Shown piece after piece: positions 12,029 to 20,976 of a stretch of DNA of 64,000 nucleotides (its first letter is position 1; every line of letters starts with the position of its first letter). Below the pieces are notes generated by a model. That model searched no databases, was not told the origin of the DNA, and saw only the letters and a program-made list of their open reading frames with translations. Origin of the DNA: SG8-41 sp963699525 (GTDB lineage: Bacteria > Pseudomonadota > Gammaproteobacteria > Burkholderiales > SG8-41); assembly GCA_963699525.1 (NCBI GenBank), contig CAVOUI010000009.1, positions 248,001 to 312,000 on the forward strand, written 5' to 3'. The position numbers and the translations under genes are program-made.

Positions 12029-13255
12029 ATGAATCCCGGCGCTCCCGACGCGCATGATCCCGCCGCGGGTTCCATGGGGCGCGCCGGGGCGCGCACCGTC
12101 GCGCTCGTGGTGTTCTGCCAGATCGTGCACTTTCTGACGATCGCCGGGATCCCGCTCCTGCTGCCGCTCATTCGCGAGGATCTGCAGATCAGCTTCACGC
12201 AGGCGGGGCTACTCTCGGTCGCGGCGACACTGAGCTACGGGCTCATGCAGATTCCCGCGGGCTACCTGGCCGACCGCTTCGGCCCCGCGCGCCCGTTCTT
12301 CGTCGGGCTGTTCGGCTGGTCGGCGATGTGCCTTGCCTTCGGCATGGTCCACGCGTACTGGCTCGCGCTGCTCGTCCTGCTGGCCGCGGGCACCTTCCGC
12401 GCGCTGCTCTTCGCGCCGGGGCTCACGCTCCTCGCGTCGTGGTTCCAGCCCGAGCGCCGCGCCACCGCGATGAGCCTCTTCATGCTGGGCGGCTTCACCG
12501 GCAGCATCGTGCTGGCGCTCACGGGACCCTTGCTCGCGGAGCGCTACGGCTGGCGCGCGGCTTTCATCGCGTTCGCCGCGCTCGGCATCGGCGCGGCAAT
12601 CCTCTTCCGGGCGCTCGCGAAGGACCGGCCGCGCACGCAGCCCGTTCGGCGTGTCGCACCGGCCGAGGTGCTGCGGCTCGCCCGCTTCCCGATCATGTGG
12701 GTGTGCAGCGGGCTGCAGTTCGTGCGCTTCTCGGTGACCACGGGTTTCAATTTCTGGCTGCCCTCGCTGCTCGTGGCCGACCGCGGGCTGTCGGTGCAGG
12801 CCGCGGGCCTGGTGATGGCGATGAGCGCCGCGCTGATGGCCCCGTCGAGCACGCTGGGCGGCTACGTCTCCGACCGCCTCCGCAATCCCCCGCTCGTGAT
12901 CGGAGCCGCGCTCGCGATCCTGGCCTGTACGAACGCGCTGCTGGCAACGGTCGAATCGATCCCGCTGCTGCTCGTCGTCATCGCGGTCAATTCGGTGCTC
13001 CTCCAGTTCTATTTCGGACCGCTTTTCGTGGTGCCGATGGAAGTGCTGGGGCCGCGTTTCGCGGGCACCGCGACGGGATTCGGAAATCTGTTCGCCAATA
13101 TCGGCGGCCTGACCACGGCCTACGCGCTGGGGGTGGTGAGAGACCAAGCCGGCAGCTTCGCCTGGGGCTTTGCCGGCGTGAGCGGCGTATGCCTTGTCGG
13201 CGTCGCGCTCGCCTGGATTCTCGCGCGCATGCGCCGTGATGCGGTGACGAAGTAA
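12029..13255 (+). CDS. MFS transporter
   Basis: 408 residues with about 12 transmembrane segments and the MFS loop 2-3 signature (GYLADRFGPARP) after TM2; a second copy occurs in the other half (GGYVSDRLRNPP). The closest look is to anion:cation symporter-type or nitrate/oxalate-type facilitators; the substrate is not determinable. The stop codon overlaps the start of the next MFS gene (TAATG), so the two are translationally coupled and may transport related compounds. Confidence 0.9.
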   Translation: MNPGAPDAHDPAAGSMGRAGARTVALVVFCQIVHFLTIAGIPLLLPLIREDLQISFTQAGLLSVAATLSYGLMQIPAGYLADRFGPARPFFVGLFGWSAMCLAFGMVHAYWLALLVLLAAGTFRALLFAPGLTLLASWFQPERRATAMSLFMLGGFTGSIVLALTGPLLAERYGWRAAFIAFAALGIGAAILFRALAKDRPRTQPVRRVAPAEVLRLARFPIMWVCSGLQFVRFSVTTGFNFWLPSLLVADRGLSVQAAGLVMAMSAALMAPSSTLGGYVSDRLRNPPLVIGAALAILACTNALLATVESIPLLLVVIAVNSVLLQFYFGPLFVVPMEVLGPRFAGTATGFGNLFANIGGLTTAYALGVVRDQAGSFAWGFAGVSGVCLVGVALAWILARMRRDAVTK

Positions 13256-14415
13256 TGGGCATCGCTCTCGTACTGCTGCTCTCCGCAGTCACGTTCATCA
13301 GTCTCAAGGGCAGCCGGGTCCTGATGACGCTGTTCGCGGTCGAGCTGGGCGCCGGCCCCCTCGAGACCGGCATGCTGTTCGCGGCCTACGGCCTCATCCC
13401 CTTTCTTTTCGTCGTGCACGCCGGGCGCATTGCCGACCGCATCGGCAACCGCGTGCTCATGTACGCCGGTTTCACGGGTTTCGCGATTTCGCTGACCCTG
13501 CCGGCATTGTTTCCCTCGCTGCCGCTGCTGTTCGTCAGCTCGCCGTTGATCGGCTTTACCAGCATGATCTTCATCGTGGCGTCGCAGAACCTGGTGGGCG
13601 TGCTGTCGCAGCCCGAGACGCGCACGCGCAACTACAGCTATTACAGCCTGGCGGATTCCACCGGCAACGTCGCCGGACCGGTGCTGGTCGGCCTTGCCAT
13701 CGACGGCGTCGGCCATGGCGCTACGTACTACCTGCTCGCGGCGATCGCGGCGGTCTGCCTGGTGGTGTTCCATTTCGGCCGCCGCGAGATTCCGGCGCGC
13801 TCGGGCGTGGTGGAGGCCGCGAAGCGCGGGCCGGTGGCGGACCTGCTGCGGCTGCCGGCCCTGCGCAACGCGCTGATCAGCAACGGCATCGTCATGACGG
13901 GCATCGACCTCTACCAGGTCTACCTGCCGGTCTACGCGCGCGGCGTCGGGCTCGAGGCGAGCGCGATCGGCGTCATCATGGGCGCGTTCGGTGCGGCCGG
14001 CTTCCTGGTGCGGATGCTGATTCCCCCGCTCACGGCGCGCTGGGGCGAGCGCGCCATGCTGGCGGGCGCGCTCGCGCTGGCCTGCATGTTCTTCGTCGCG
14101 ATTCCGTTAACCGCAAATCCCTGGCTGCTCGGCGCCGTCTCCTTCATCGTCGGGCTCGGCATGGGCTGCGGCCAGCCGCTGTCGATGATCCTGTCCTTCA
14201 ACGCGGCGCCGCTGGGGCGCTCCGCCGAGGCGATCGCGATGCGTATGGCAGTAAGCTACGGCGCGCACGTGATCATCCCTCCGGTGTTTGGAGCGCTCGG
14301 CACCGCAATGGGCCTGGCGCCCGTGTTCTGGATCTGTGCTGCATTCATGGGAGCGGGCGCTGCTCTGAACCGCAAGGGTGCGGTTCCGAGCGAGACGAAG
14401 CAGGATGCGGGATGA
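13255..14415 (+). CDS. MFS transporter
   Basis: 386 residues with 12 predicted membrane helices. The loop 2-3 motif is GRIADRIGNRVL. It is not a recent duplicate of the preceding MFS gene; the sequences differ throughout. It starts inside the stop codon of that gene (TAATG overlap), which implies termination-reinitiation. Substrate unknown. A Bug receptor and a PLP enzyme follow on the same strand. Confidence 0.88.
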   Translation: MGIALVLLLSAVTFISLKGSRVLMTLFAVELGAGPLETGMLFAAYGLIPFLFVVHAGRIADRIGNRVLMYAGFTGFAISLTLPALFPSLPLLFVSSPLIGFTSMIFIVASQNLVGVLSQPETRTRNYSYYSLADSTGNVAGPVLVGLAIDGVGHGATYYLLAAIAAVCLVVFHFGRREIPARSGVVEAAKRGPVADLLRLPALRNALISNGIVMTGIDLYQVYLPVYARGVGLEASAIGVIMGAFGAAGFLVRMLIPPLTARWGERAMLAGALALACMFFVAIPLTANPWLLGAVSFIVGLGMGCGQPLSMILSFNAAPLGRSAEAIAMRMAVSYGAHVIIPPVFGALGTAMGLAPVFWICAAFMGAGAALNRKGAVPSETKQDAG

Positions 14416-14494
14416 ATGCGCACCGCTCATCGCCCGTCGGTATTTGCCCTTGGGCGCGGCGGAAGCTAGCATCGTGGACGGGGAGGGTGCTGCC

Positions 14495-15484
14495 ATGACA
14501 CCACGCAGGATGACGCCGTTCACGTTGGTCGCGGCCGGGTGCGCCGCCGCGTTCTGCCTCTGGGCTACGAACGCGCCGGCTCAGGGCTATCCCAGCAGGC
14601 CGATCCGGCTGATCGTGCCGTTCGGCGCGGGCGGCGGCTCGGACTACGTGGGGCGGCTGGTGGGCGTCAAGCTCACCGAGCAGATGGGCCAGCAGGTCGT
14701 CGTGGACAACCGACCCGGGGCGGCGTCGCTCGTGGGCACGGAGATCGCGATGCGCGCGGCCCCCGACGGCTACACGCTGCTGCTCGCGGACTCGGGCTTC
14801 ACCATCAACATCGCCTATTACCGGAAAGCCAAGTACGACGCGCTCAAGGATTTCGATCCGATCACCGTCGTCGGCGAGGCGCCGTACCTGCTGGCGGTCA
14901 ATCCCGGCCTGCCGTATGCGGGCAGTCTCAAGGACTACATTGCGGCGGCGAAGGCGCAGCCGGGCAAGATCAACCTTGGCTCGGCCGGCAACGGCAGCGG
15001 CACGCATTTCTCGGGCGAGCTCTTCAAGCTGCGCGCGGGCGTCACGATCACGCACGTCCCGTACAAGAGCGCGGGCGCCTCGGTCGCCGACGTCGTGGGC
15101 GGCCAGATCCAGTCGACGATGACCTCGCCGCCGCCGGCGCTGGCGCTGGCGAAGGCCGGGCGCCTCAAGATTCTCGCCCAGGCGACGGCGAAGCGCACCG
15201 CGCTGCTGTCCGATATCCCCACCTTCGACGAGGGCGGCGTCCCGGGCGTACACGTGACCAACTGGTACAGCGTGATGTCCGTCGGAGGCACGCCCAAGCC
15301 CGTATTGAAGCGCTTGCACGACGAATTGATGCGGGCCATCGCCGCGCCGGACACGCAACAGCGTCTTGCCACGGGCGCGCTGGAAGCCGCGCCGACGACA
15401 CCCGAGCAGTTCCGCAGGAAGATCGAGGGCGAGCTGAAGCGGTGGGCGGCAGTGGTGAGAGATGCCGGAATCAAGCAGGAGTGA
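14495..15484 (+). CDS. Bug/TctC-family periplasmic substrate-binding protein
   Basis: 329 residues with a signal peptide (APAQGYPSRPIRLIVPFG at the cleavage region). Family landmarks are VDNRPGAAS, APDGYTLLL, GSAGNGSGTHFSGELFK and HVPYKSAGAS. The start is set by GGGGAGGG 7 bases upstream. It ends 3 bases before the aminotransferase-fold gene, so the two probably form one transcript. Ligand unknown. Confidence 0.93.
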   Translation: MTPRRMTPFTLVAAGCAAAFCLWATNAPAQGYPSRPIRLIVPFGAGGGSDYVGRLVGVKLTEQMGQQVVVDNRPGAASLVGTEIAMRAAPDGYTLLLADSGFTINIAYYRKAKYDALKDFDPITVVGEAPYLLAVNPGLPYAGSLKDYIAAAKAQPGKINLGSAGNGSGTHFSGELFKLRAGVTITHVPYKSAGASVADVVGGQIQSTMTSPPPALALAKAGRLKILAQATAKRTALLSDIPTFDEGGVPGVHVTNWYSVMSVGGTPKPVLKRLHDELMRAIAAPDTQQRLATGALEAAPTTPEQFRRKIEGELKRWAAVVRDAGIKQE

Positions 15485-15487
15485 CGG

Positions 15488-16630
15488 ATGAGCGCGCCGG
15501 ACTGGAAATCCATACGCAGCGAGTTTCCGACGCTCGCCCAATGGAATTATCTCGACTGCGCTCGCAAGACCCTGCCGCCGCGCTGCCAGGAGCGGGCGAT
15601 GCAGGACTACACGCGGGATGTGTACGAGAACGCCGGCGCGGATGCCTGGTCCGCGGAGAACGTCGCGCAGACGCGCGCGGCATTAGCGCAGCTCCTCGGC
15701 GCGAAGCCCTCCGAGATCGCGTTCACCCGGAATACGACGGACGGCCTCAACATCGCGGCCCACGGCTTCGATCTGCGGCCCGGCGACAACGTCGTGCTGA
15801 CGGACCTGGAGCACGTCGCGAACGTCTGGGTGTGGAAGCACTGGCAGGCGAAGGGCGTCGAGATCCGCCTCGCGCGCAATCGCGAGGGGCGGCTCCCGCT
15901 CGCTGCGTTCCTGGAGAAGATGGACGCCCGCACGCGGGTCGTCTCCACCGCCTACGTCACCTACGGCAATGGCTACCGCGTCAACCTGCCGGAACTGGGA
16001 CGCGCGTGCCGTGAGCGCGGCGTGCGCCTGGTGGTGGACGGCGTGCAGGGCATCGGGGTGCTCTCCACGCGGCTCGACGCGCTGGGGGCCGACATCATCG
16101 CGTGCGGCGGGCACAAGGGACTTCTCGGCCTGACCGGCTCGGGAATCGTCTATTGCCGCGAGGAGCTGGTGAACCAGTTGCGCACGGACTTCATCAAGGA
16201 GCCGGCGGCGGAACCGGGGGCGCGCGCCCACGTCGTGAGCCAGTTCGATTACGTGCGGACCGCGCACCGGTTCGAGGGCGGCAATCCCAATTTCCTGGGC
16301 ATCCGCGTGTTCCGGTCGGGCGCCGAGTTCCTGCGCTCGATCGGGCTCGAGCGGATCGAGCAGCGCGTGCGCGAGCTGACGACTACCTGCCTCGGGCTGC
16401 TCAGGGCCGCCGGCCTCGACAGCCAGACGCCGGAAGTGTGGGAGGAGCGCGCCCACATCGTCAACGTGCTGGTGCCCGATGCGGCGCAGCTCATGCAGCG
16501 CCTGCGGGAGAAGCACCGCGTCGTCACCAACGTCAAGGACGGCGCGCTGAGGCTCTCGATGAGCTTCTACAACGACGAAAACGACCTCGAGCGCGCGGTG
16601 CGCGCGATCCGGCAGGAGCTCAACGGCTAG
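15488..16630 (+). CDS. class V aminotransferase-fold PLP enzyme
   Basis: 380 residues. PLP-dependent fold type I enzyme of the cysteine desulfurase / isopenicillin N epimerase group. PLP contacts are visible as TRNTTDGLN (phosphate cup), DGVQGIG (Asp to the pyridine nitrogen) and ACGGHKGLLGLTG (Schiff-base Lys). It lacks an obvious desulfurase Cys loop, so epimerase, lyase or transaminase activity is equally possible. Coupled to the upstream receptor gene. Its stop abuts the stop of the leftward cytochrome gene. Confidence 0.87.
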   Translation: MSAPDWKSIRSEFPTLAQWNYLDCARKTLPPRCQERAMQDYTRDVYENAGADAWSAENVAQTRAALAQLLGAKPSEIAFTRNTTDGLNIAAHGFDLRPGDNVVLTDLEHVANVWVWKHWQAKGVEIRLARNREGRLPLAAFLEKMDARTRVVSTAYVTYGNGYRVNLPELGRACRERGVRLVVDGVQGIGVLSTRLDALGADIIACGGHKGLLGLTGSGIVYCREELVNQLRTDFIKEPAAEPGARAHVVSQFDYVRTAHRFEGGNPNFLGIRVFRSGAEFLRSIGLERIEQRVRELTTTCLGLLRAAGLDSQTPEVWEERAHIVNVLVPDAAQLMQRLREKHRVVTNVKDGALRLSMSFYNDENDLERAVRAIRQELNG

Positions 16631-17146
16631 CTAGCCCTTCGGGGGCGCCGGCCACTGGACGAACGGCGGCTTCGGTTTCTGCCCTGGAGGCAGGGGCTGC
16701 GGCGCGGGCTGGCCCGCCGGACCGAGGTGCACCACGTAGCGATGGAACGCCCGCAGGTCCGCCTCGCTCCATTGATTCAGGTTGAACCACGGCATGGGCG
16801 GGCGCGTCTTGAGCGCCTTGGCGTAGGCTACCCACTGGTCCTCGGTCATCTTCGACAGGCTGACGCGCAGATTCGTCGCGTAGGTAGTTCCCCAGGGCCC
16901 GCTAAGGCCCAGTGGGCTGCCCTTCAGCCAATCCTTTTCCGGCACCTTGCCTTCGGTGGGCGCATAGCCGTCGGTATGGCAATCATTGCAGTTCCCCACC
17001 GTGAGGAGATAGCGCCCGCGCTCAATCTGCTGGCTGTCCGGCTTGGCGGTGGTCTTGCCCGCTTTCGGCGCCTGCGGGTCCGCGGCCTGAACGGCAGGCG
17101 CGACTGCAATCCCCACTAGTACCGCGAGCGTGCGTATCGTTTTCAT
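16631..17146 (-). CDS. c-type cytochrome, monoheme, exported
   Basis: 171 residues with a signal peptide (IAVAPAVQAAD). One heme attachment motif, CNDCH (C53, C56, H57), and a likely axial Met in RPPMPWF. A Pro-rich tail (QPLPPGQKPKPP) follows. Probably a periplasmic electron carrier or the cytochrome subunit of a dehydrogenase. It is divergent from the Bug receptor at 17248 and convergent with the PLP enzyme. Confidence 0.87.
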   Translation of the reverse strand: MKTIRTLAVLVGIAVAPAVQAADPQAPKAGKTTAKPDSQQIERGRYLLTVGNCNDCHTDGYAPTEGKVPEKDWLKGSPLGLSGPWGTTYATNLRVSLSKMTEDQWVAYAKALKTRPPMPWFNLNQWSEADLRAFHRYVVHLGPAGQPAPQPLPPGQKPKPPFVQWPAPPKG

Positions 17147-17247
17147 TTTCGATCTCCTTGCAATGTGCCGGGGACAGATTATGCCCGCTCCCGTTTGCGT
17201 CCGGGAAAAATGCTAATCTGGCGGCCATCACCCCGTTGAGGATCGCC

Positions 17248-18222
17248 ATGATTCAGAACCGTTGGCTGTTCGGGGCCGCGATCGCGCTTGCCGCCGCACT
17301 CGCGCCGCTCGCCTCCCGGGCGCAGGCCTACCCCGCGAAGCCGATCCGCTACGTCGTACCGTTCCCGCCGGCGGGCGCGACCGACATCCTCGCGCGCTGG
17401 GTGGCGGAGAAGATGTCGCCGGCGCTCGGGCGCCCCGTCGTGGTCGAGAACCGGTCGGGTGCGGCCGGCGGCGTCGGCACGGAACTCGTCGCGAAGAGCC
17501 CGCCCGACGGCTACACGATCCTGATGGCGACCGCGGCGCAGTCGATCAGCGAGACGCTCTACGTGAGGCAGCCGTTTTCGTTCGCGCGCGACCTCGCGGC
17601 GGTGGCGTTGATCGCGCGCGTGCCGAACGTCATGGAAGTGCACCCCTCGGTGCCGGCGCGGACGGTGAAGGAGTTCATCGCGCTCGCGAAGGCGCGGCCC
17701 GGCCAGCTCAACTTCGCGTCTTCGGGCGCCGGCACGACGCTCCACATGTCGGGCGAGCTGTTCAAGATGATGACCGGCACCGACATCGTGCACGTGCCGT
17801 ACAAGGGCAGCGCGCCGGCGATCACCGACCTCATGGCCGGCCAGGTGTCGGTGATGTGGGACAACCTGCCGGCCTCCTGGCCCTATATCAAGGCCGGGCG
17901 GCTGCGCGCGATTGCGATCACCAGCGCGTCCCGCTATCCCGGCCTGCCCGACTTGCCGACCGTGGCCGAGTCCGGCGTGCCGGGCTATGAGGCGAGCGCG
18001 TGGTTCGGGGTCGTGGTACCGGCGGGCACGCCGCGCGAGATCATCGTGCGCCTGAACGGCGAGATCAACCGCGCCGTCAATCTGCCCGACATGAAGGAGC
18101 GCTTTGCGCAGCAGGGCGCGATACCGGCGTCGGGCACCCCGGAGGACTTCGCGGCCTGGATCCGCTCCGAGATCGAGAAGTGGGGCAAGGTCGTGAAGGT
18201 GTCGGGCGCGCGCGTGGAGTGA
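17248..18222 (+). CDS. Bug/TctC-family periplasmic substrate-binding protein
   Basis: 324 residues. Signal peptide (APLASRAQAYPAKPIRYVVPF) and family motifs VENRSGAAGG, PPDGYTILMA, SSGAGTTLHMSGELFK and HVPYKGSAPAITDL. The ATG matches the start of the signal peptide; upstream in-frame sequence does not. It begins an operon with a thioredoxin-like gene (3 bases downstream) and a VOC gene. Ligand unknown. Confidence 0.93.
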   Translation: MIQNRWLFGAAIALAAALAPLASRAQAYPAKPIRYVVPFPPAGATDILARWVAEKMSPALGRPVVVENRSGAAGGVGTELVAKSPPDGYTILMATAAQSISETLYVRQPFSFARDLAAVALIARVPNVMEVHPSVPARTVKEFIALAKARPGQLNFASSGAGTTLHMSGELFKMMTGTDIVHVPYKGSAPAITDLMAGQVSVMWDNLPASWPYIKAGRLRAIAITSASRYPGLPDLPTVAESGVPGYEASAWFGVVVPAGTPREIIVRLNGEINRAVNLPDMKERFAQQGAIPASGTPEDFAAWIRSEIEKWGKVVKVSGARVE

Positions 18223-18225
18223 CCG

Positions 18226-18726
18226 GTGCGAATGGGACGGATATTCGTCATTGCCGCGTTAGTGCTCGCTGCCGCGCAGGCGGCGGGCCAGGCGAGCGAC
18301 CCGGAGAAGCCGGCGAGGGGTGTCGCCTATACGCTGCCGCAATGGTTCAAGCCGAGCTTCCTCGACTTCCGGCAGGACGTCGCCGAGGCGCGCAAGCAGG
18401 GCCGGCACGTGATGGTGTTCTTTCACCTCGAGAACTGCCCGTACTGCGCGCGCCTGCTGGAGGAGAACTTCGTCAACGGCGAGAACCACGACATCATGCG
18501 GAAGCACTTCGACGTGATCGCCGTCAACGTCCGCGGCTCGCTGGACGTGACGTGGACCGACGGCGCGGCTTACACGGAGCGCACGCTGACGCGGCATCTC
18601 GGGGTCAAGGGCACGCCGACGCTCATCTTCCTCGGCGAGGACGGAAGGAAGGTGGCCCAGCTGAACGGCTACCAGGACCCGGGCACGCTGCGCAGCACCC
18701 TCGAGTTCGTGCGGAGACAGCGATGA
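18226..18726 (+). CDS. exported thioredoxin-like protein (SoxW-type)
   Basis: 166 residues with an N-terminal signal (IAALVLAAAQAAGQA). Thioredoxin-fold landmarks are the redox motif CPYC in FHLENCPYCARLLEE and a cis-Pro in GVKGTPTLIFLG. Probably a periplasmic thiol reductase or isomerase. The start may be GTG at 18226 or ATG at 18232. It overlaps the VOC gene by ATGA. The cytochrome c gene nearby (16631-17146) would be a plausible thiol client, but that is inference. Confidence 0.83.
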   Translation: MRMGRIFVIAALVLAAAQAAGQASDPEKPARGVAYTLPQWFKPSFLDFRQDVAEARKQGRHVMVFFHLENCPYCARLLEENFVNGENHDIMRKHFDVIAVNVRGSLDVTWTDGAAYTERTLTRHLGVKGTPTLIFLGEDGRKVAQLNGYQDPGTLRSTLEFVRRQR

Positions 18727-19301
18727 CGGACCTGCCCAGGTGGACGCTCAGCCATATCGGCCTGTTCGTGAACGACATGGCGCGGATGCGCGACTTCTAT
18801 ACCCGGCTCCTCGGCTTCAAGGTGATGGATGAGGGGGTGCTGAGGGCGGGCGGCCCGCGCCTGACCTTTCTCAGCAAGGACCCGAAGGACCATCACCAGA
18901 TCGTCCTCGTCGACGGGCGCGAGAAGGGCACCCGCTCCACGATCAACCAGATCACGTTCCGCGTCGCCTCGATCAAGGAAGTGAGGAAGATGCACGACAT
19001 CGTGGTCGCCAGCAACGTGGACGGGGTGGATCCCGTGGACCACGGCAATGCCTGGTCGGTCTATTTCCTGGATCCCGAGGGCAACCGGCTCGAGTTCTTC
19101 TGCGACACGCCGTGGTACGTCGCGCAGCCGCACCGCGTGGCGCTGGACTTCTCGCTCTCCGACCGGGAAATCCGGGAGGCCACGCGCAGGCGGCTCGCCG
19201 GCGATCCGACGACGCGCCCGTTCGGAAAATGGCGCGAGCAGAAGCGCCGCGAGCTCGGGCTCGTGAGAGGGCAGGGACGCCGGCGTCGCAAGAGGGCGTG
19301 A
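18723..19301 (+). CDS. VOC family protein (extradiol dioxygenase-like)
   Basis: 192 residues. A single VOC domain occupies about 1-135. Candidate metal ligands are the early His (TLSHIGLFVNDM), the central His (HHQIVLVD) and a late Glu (GNRLEFFCD), as in catechol 2,3-dioxygenase-type proteins. A basic C-terminal tail of about 50 residues (RRRLAGDPTTRPFGKW and RRRRKRA) is an addition to the domain. Start overlaps the thioredoxin gene stop. Substrate unknown. Confidence 0.83.
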   Translation: MTDLPRWTLSHIGLFVNDMARMRDFYTRLLGFKVMDEGVLRAGGPRLTFLSKDPKDHHQIVLVDGREKGTRSTINQITFRVASIKEVRKMHDIVVASNVDGVDPVDHGNAWSVYFLDPEGNRLEFFCDTPWYVAQPHRVALDFSLSDREIREATRRRLAGDPTTRPFGKWREQKRRELGLVRGQGRRRRKRA

Positions 19302-19356
19302 CCCAGAGGCAAGGCAGAAGTCGAGGCAGAATCGAATTCACGTTCGGGAGGTGGGG

Positions 19357-20136
19357 ATGGATCTCGGCATAAGAGGCAAGAACGCGCTCGTCTGCGCCGC
19401 GAGCAAGGGTCTGGGCAAGGGGTGCGCCTTGTCGCTGGCCCGTGAAGGCGCGAATGTCACCATCCTCGCGCGCGGGCGCGAAGCGCTCGATCAAGCCGCC
19501 GCGGAAATCAGAGGGGCGACCGGCGCCGCGGTGAAGGCGGTCGCCGCGGATATCACGACCGCGGAAGGCCGGGCAGCGGCGCTCGCTGCATGCCCGCAGC
19601 CCGATATCCTCGTCAACAATGCCGGCGGGCCGCCGCCGGGGGATTTCCGCAACTGGTCGCGCGAGGACTGGATCAAGGCGGTCAACGACAACATGCTGAC
19701 GCCGATCGAGCTGATCAAGGCGACCGTGGACGGCATGATCGCACGCAAGTTCGGCCGCATCGTCAATATCACCTCGAACTCGGTAAAGGCGCCGATCGAG
19801 GAGCTGGGACTCTCGAACGCCGCGCGCTCGGGGTTGACCGGGTTCGTCGCGGGGCTCGCGCGGAAGACCGTGCGCCACAACGTGACGATCAACAACCTCC
19901 TGCCCGGCCAGTTCGCCACCGACCGCCTGAAGAGCAACCTCGCGGCGCGCGCGAAATCGCTCGGCCAGCCGTTCGAGCAGTTCTGGGAGGCGCGCAAGAA
20001 CGCCGTTCCAGCCGGCCGCTTCGGCGATCCGGCCGAGTTCGGCGAGCTGTGCGCGTTCCTGTGCAGCGCCCAGGCCGCGTTCATCACCGCGCAGAACTTC
20101 CTGATCGACGGCGGCGCGTATCCCGGAACCTATTGA
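19357..20136 (+). CDS. SDR-family oxidoreductase with altered active site
   Basis: 259 residues. The Rossmann start CAASKGLGKGCALSLA and the NNAGG motif identify a classical short-chain dehydrogenase. At the usual S-YxxxK catalytic stretch the sequence reads GLSNAARSGLTG: the alignment puts Ser at the Tyr position and Arg at the Lys position, while the upstream Ser (ITSNS) is kept. It may be a divergent subfamily with a different mechanism or a binding protein. ATG chosen with GGGAGGTG upstream; a GTG 6 bases earlier is possible. Confidence 0.85.
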   Translation: MDLGIRGKNALVCAASKGLGKGCALSLAREGANVTILARGREALDQAAAEIRGATGAAVKAVAADITTAEGRAAALAACPQPDILVNNAGGPPPGDFRNWSREDWIKAVNDNMLTPIELIKATVDGMIARKFGRIVNITSNSVKAPIEELGLSNAARSGLTGFVAGLARKTVRHNVTINNLLPGQFATDRLKSNLAARAKSLGQPFEQFWEARKNAVPAGRFGDPAEFGELCAFLCSAQAAFITAQNFLIDGGAYPGTY

Positions 20137-20148
20137 CCCTGCAGTCAA

Positions 20149-20176
20149 GGGATGAGGGATGAGGGCGGAGGGATGA
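20149..20176 (+). repeat. 7-base tandem repeat, four units
   Basis: Units read GGGATGA, GGGATGA, GGGCGGA, GGGATGA. It lies between the SDR stop and the next start, in an otherwise featureless 60-base gap. Function unknown; possibly a slippage-prone spacer. Confidence 0.8.
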
Positions 20177-20196
20177 GGATTGTGTAGAGGTTTCCA

Positions 20197-20622
20197 ATGA
20201 ACAAGGCATTCGCAAGCCGTATCGCGGCGATGAACGCGATGTACAAGCTCCCTGCGAACGACCGTCCGACGCTGCCCGGGGACGTGGTGGACCGGCTGGT
20301 CAAGTTCAAGGCGACGCTGCTGGACGAAGTGCACGAGATCGACGAGATCGTGAAGCTCTCGAAGGAGGGCGGCGCACCGCTCGACATCGCGGTCGCCATC
20401 GCGGACCTGCTGGGCGACATTGTCGTCTACTGCCGCTCGGAGGCGTTGAAGTACGGCCTGCCGCTGGAGGACGTGCTCGACGTCATCATGGACAGCAACG
20501 AGAGCAAGCTCGGCGCGGATGGAAAGCCGATCTACGACGCGAACGGCAAGTTTCTGAAGGGGCCCAGCTACTGGCGGCCGGAGCCGCGCATCCGCGCGCT
20601 GCTGGAGCGGCGCGGCGCCTGA
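20197..20622 (+). CDS. MazG-like all-alpha NTP pyrophosphohydrolase family protein
   Basis: 141 residues. The pattern DEVHEIDEIV followed about 35 residues later by DLLGDIVVY resembles the two-helix acidic Mg-binding arrangement (ExxE and ExxD) of MazG/HisE-type pyrophosphohydrolases. The segment SNESKLGADGKPIYDANGK, with its Asn/Lys and the following KGPSYWRPEP, is typical of this group. Predicted to hydrolyse a (d)NTP or nucleotide-like diphosphate; substrate unknown. It precedes a GIY-YIG-like gene by 3 bases, so they form a pair. Confidence 0.68.
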   Translation: MNKAFASRIAAMNAMYKLPANDRPTLPGDVVDRLVKFKATLLDEVHEIDEIVKLSKEGGAPLDIAVAIADLLGDIVVYCRSEALKYGLPLEDVLDVIMDSNESKLGADGKPIYDANGKFLKGPSYWRPEPRIRALLERRGA

Positions 20623-20625
20623 GCG

Positions 20626-20976
20626 ATGAAGCGTGCGGCCCGGAAGCGGCGGGCGCGGAAGCACCACCACTCGGTTTACGTCGTCCTGCTGTCGCGGGCC
20701 GTGCTGTACGAGCGGAAGTTCGTGAAGTGCAACCCCAACTACGACCCGGACAAGCCGTGCGTGTACGTCGGCATGACGGGGCTGAGCCCCAAAGCCCGAT
20801 TCGAGAAGCACAAGGCCGGGATCAAGGCGAACCGCTATGTGGAGAAATACGGTGTACGGCTGCTGCCGGAGCTCTACGAGTGCTATAACCCCATGCCCTA
20901 CGAAGCCGCGCTCGACATGGAAATCGAGTTGGCCATCTACCTGAGAGAAAAGGGCTACGGCGTGTGGCAGGGGTGA
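20626..20976 (+). CDS. GIY-YIG-like small nuclease-fold protein
   Basis: 116 residues. After a very basic N-terminus (KRAARKRRARKHHH) comes VYVVLLSR, then CVYVGMTGLSPKARFEKHKAG, resembling the GIY...YIG, YVGMT and Arg motifs of the GIY-YIG superfamily. A terminal Glu-rich helix (ALDMEIELAIYL) could supply the metal-binding Glu. No additional domain. Likely co-transcribed with the MazG-like gene. DNA cleavage is not established by sequence alone. Confidence 0.6.
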   Translation: MKRAARKRRARKHHHSVYVVLLSRAVLYERKFVKCNPNYDPDKPCVYVGMTGLSPKARFEKHKAGIKANRYVEKYGVRLLPELYECYNPMPYEAALDMEIELAIYLREKGYGVWQG

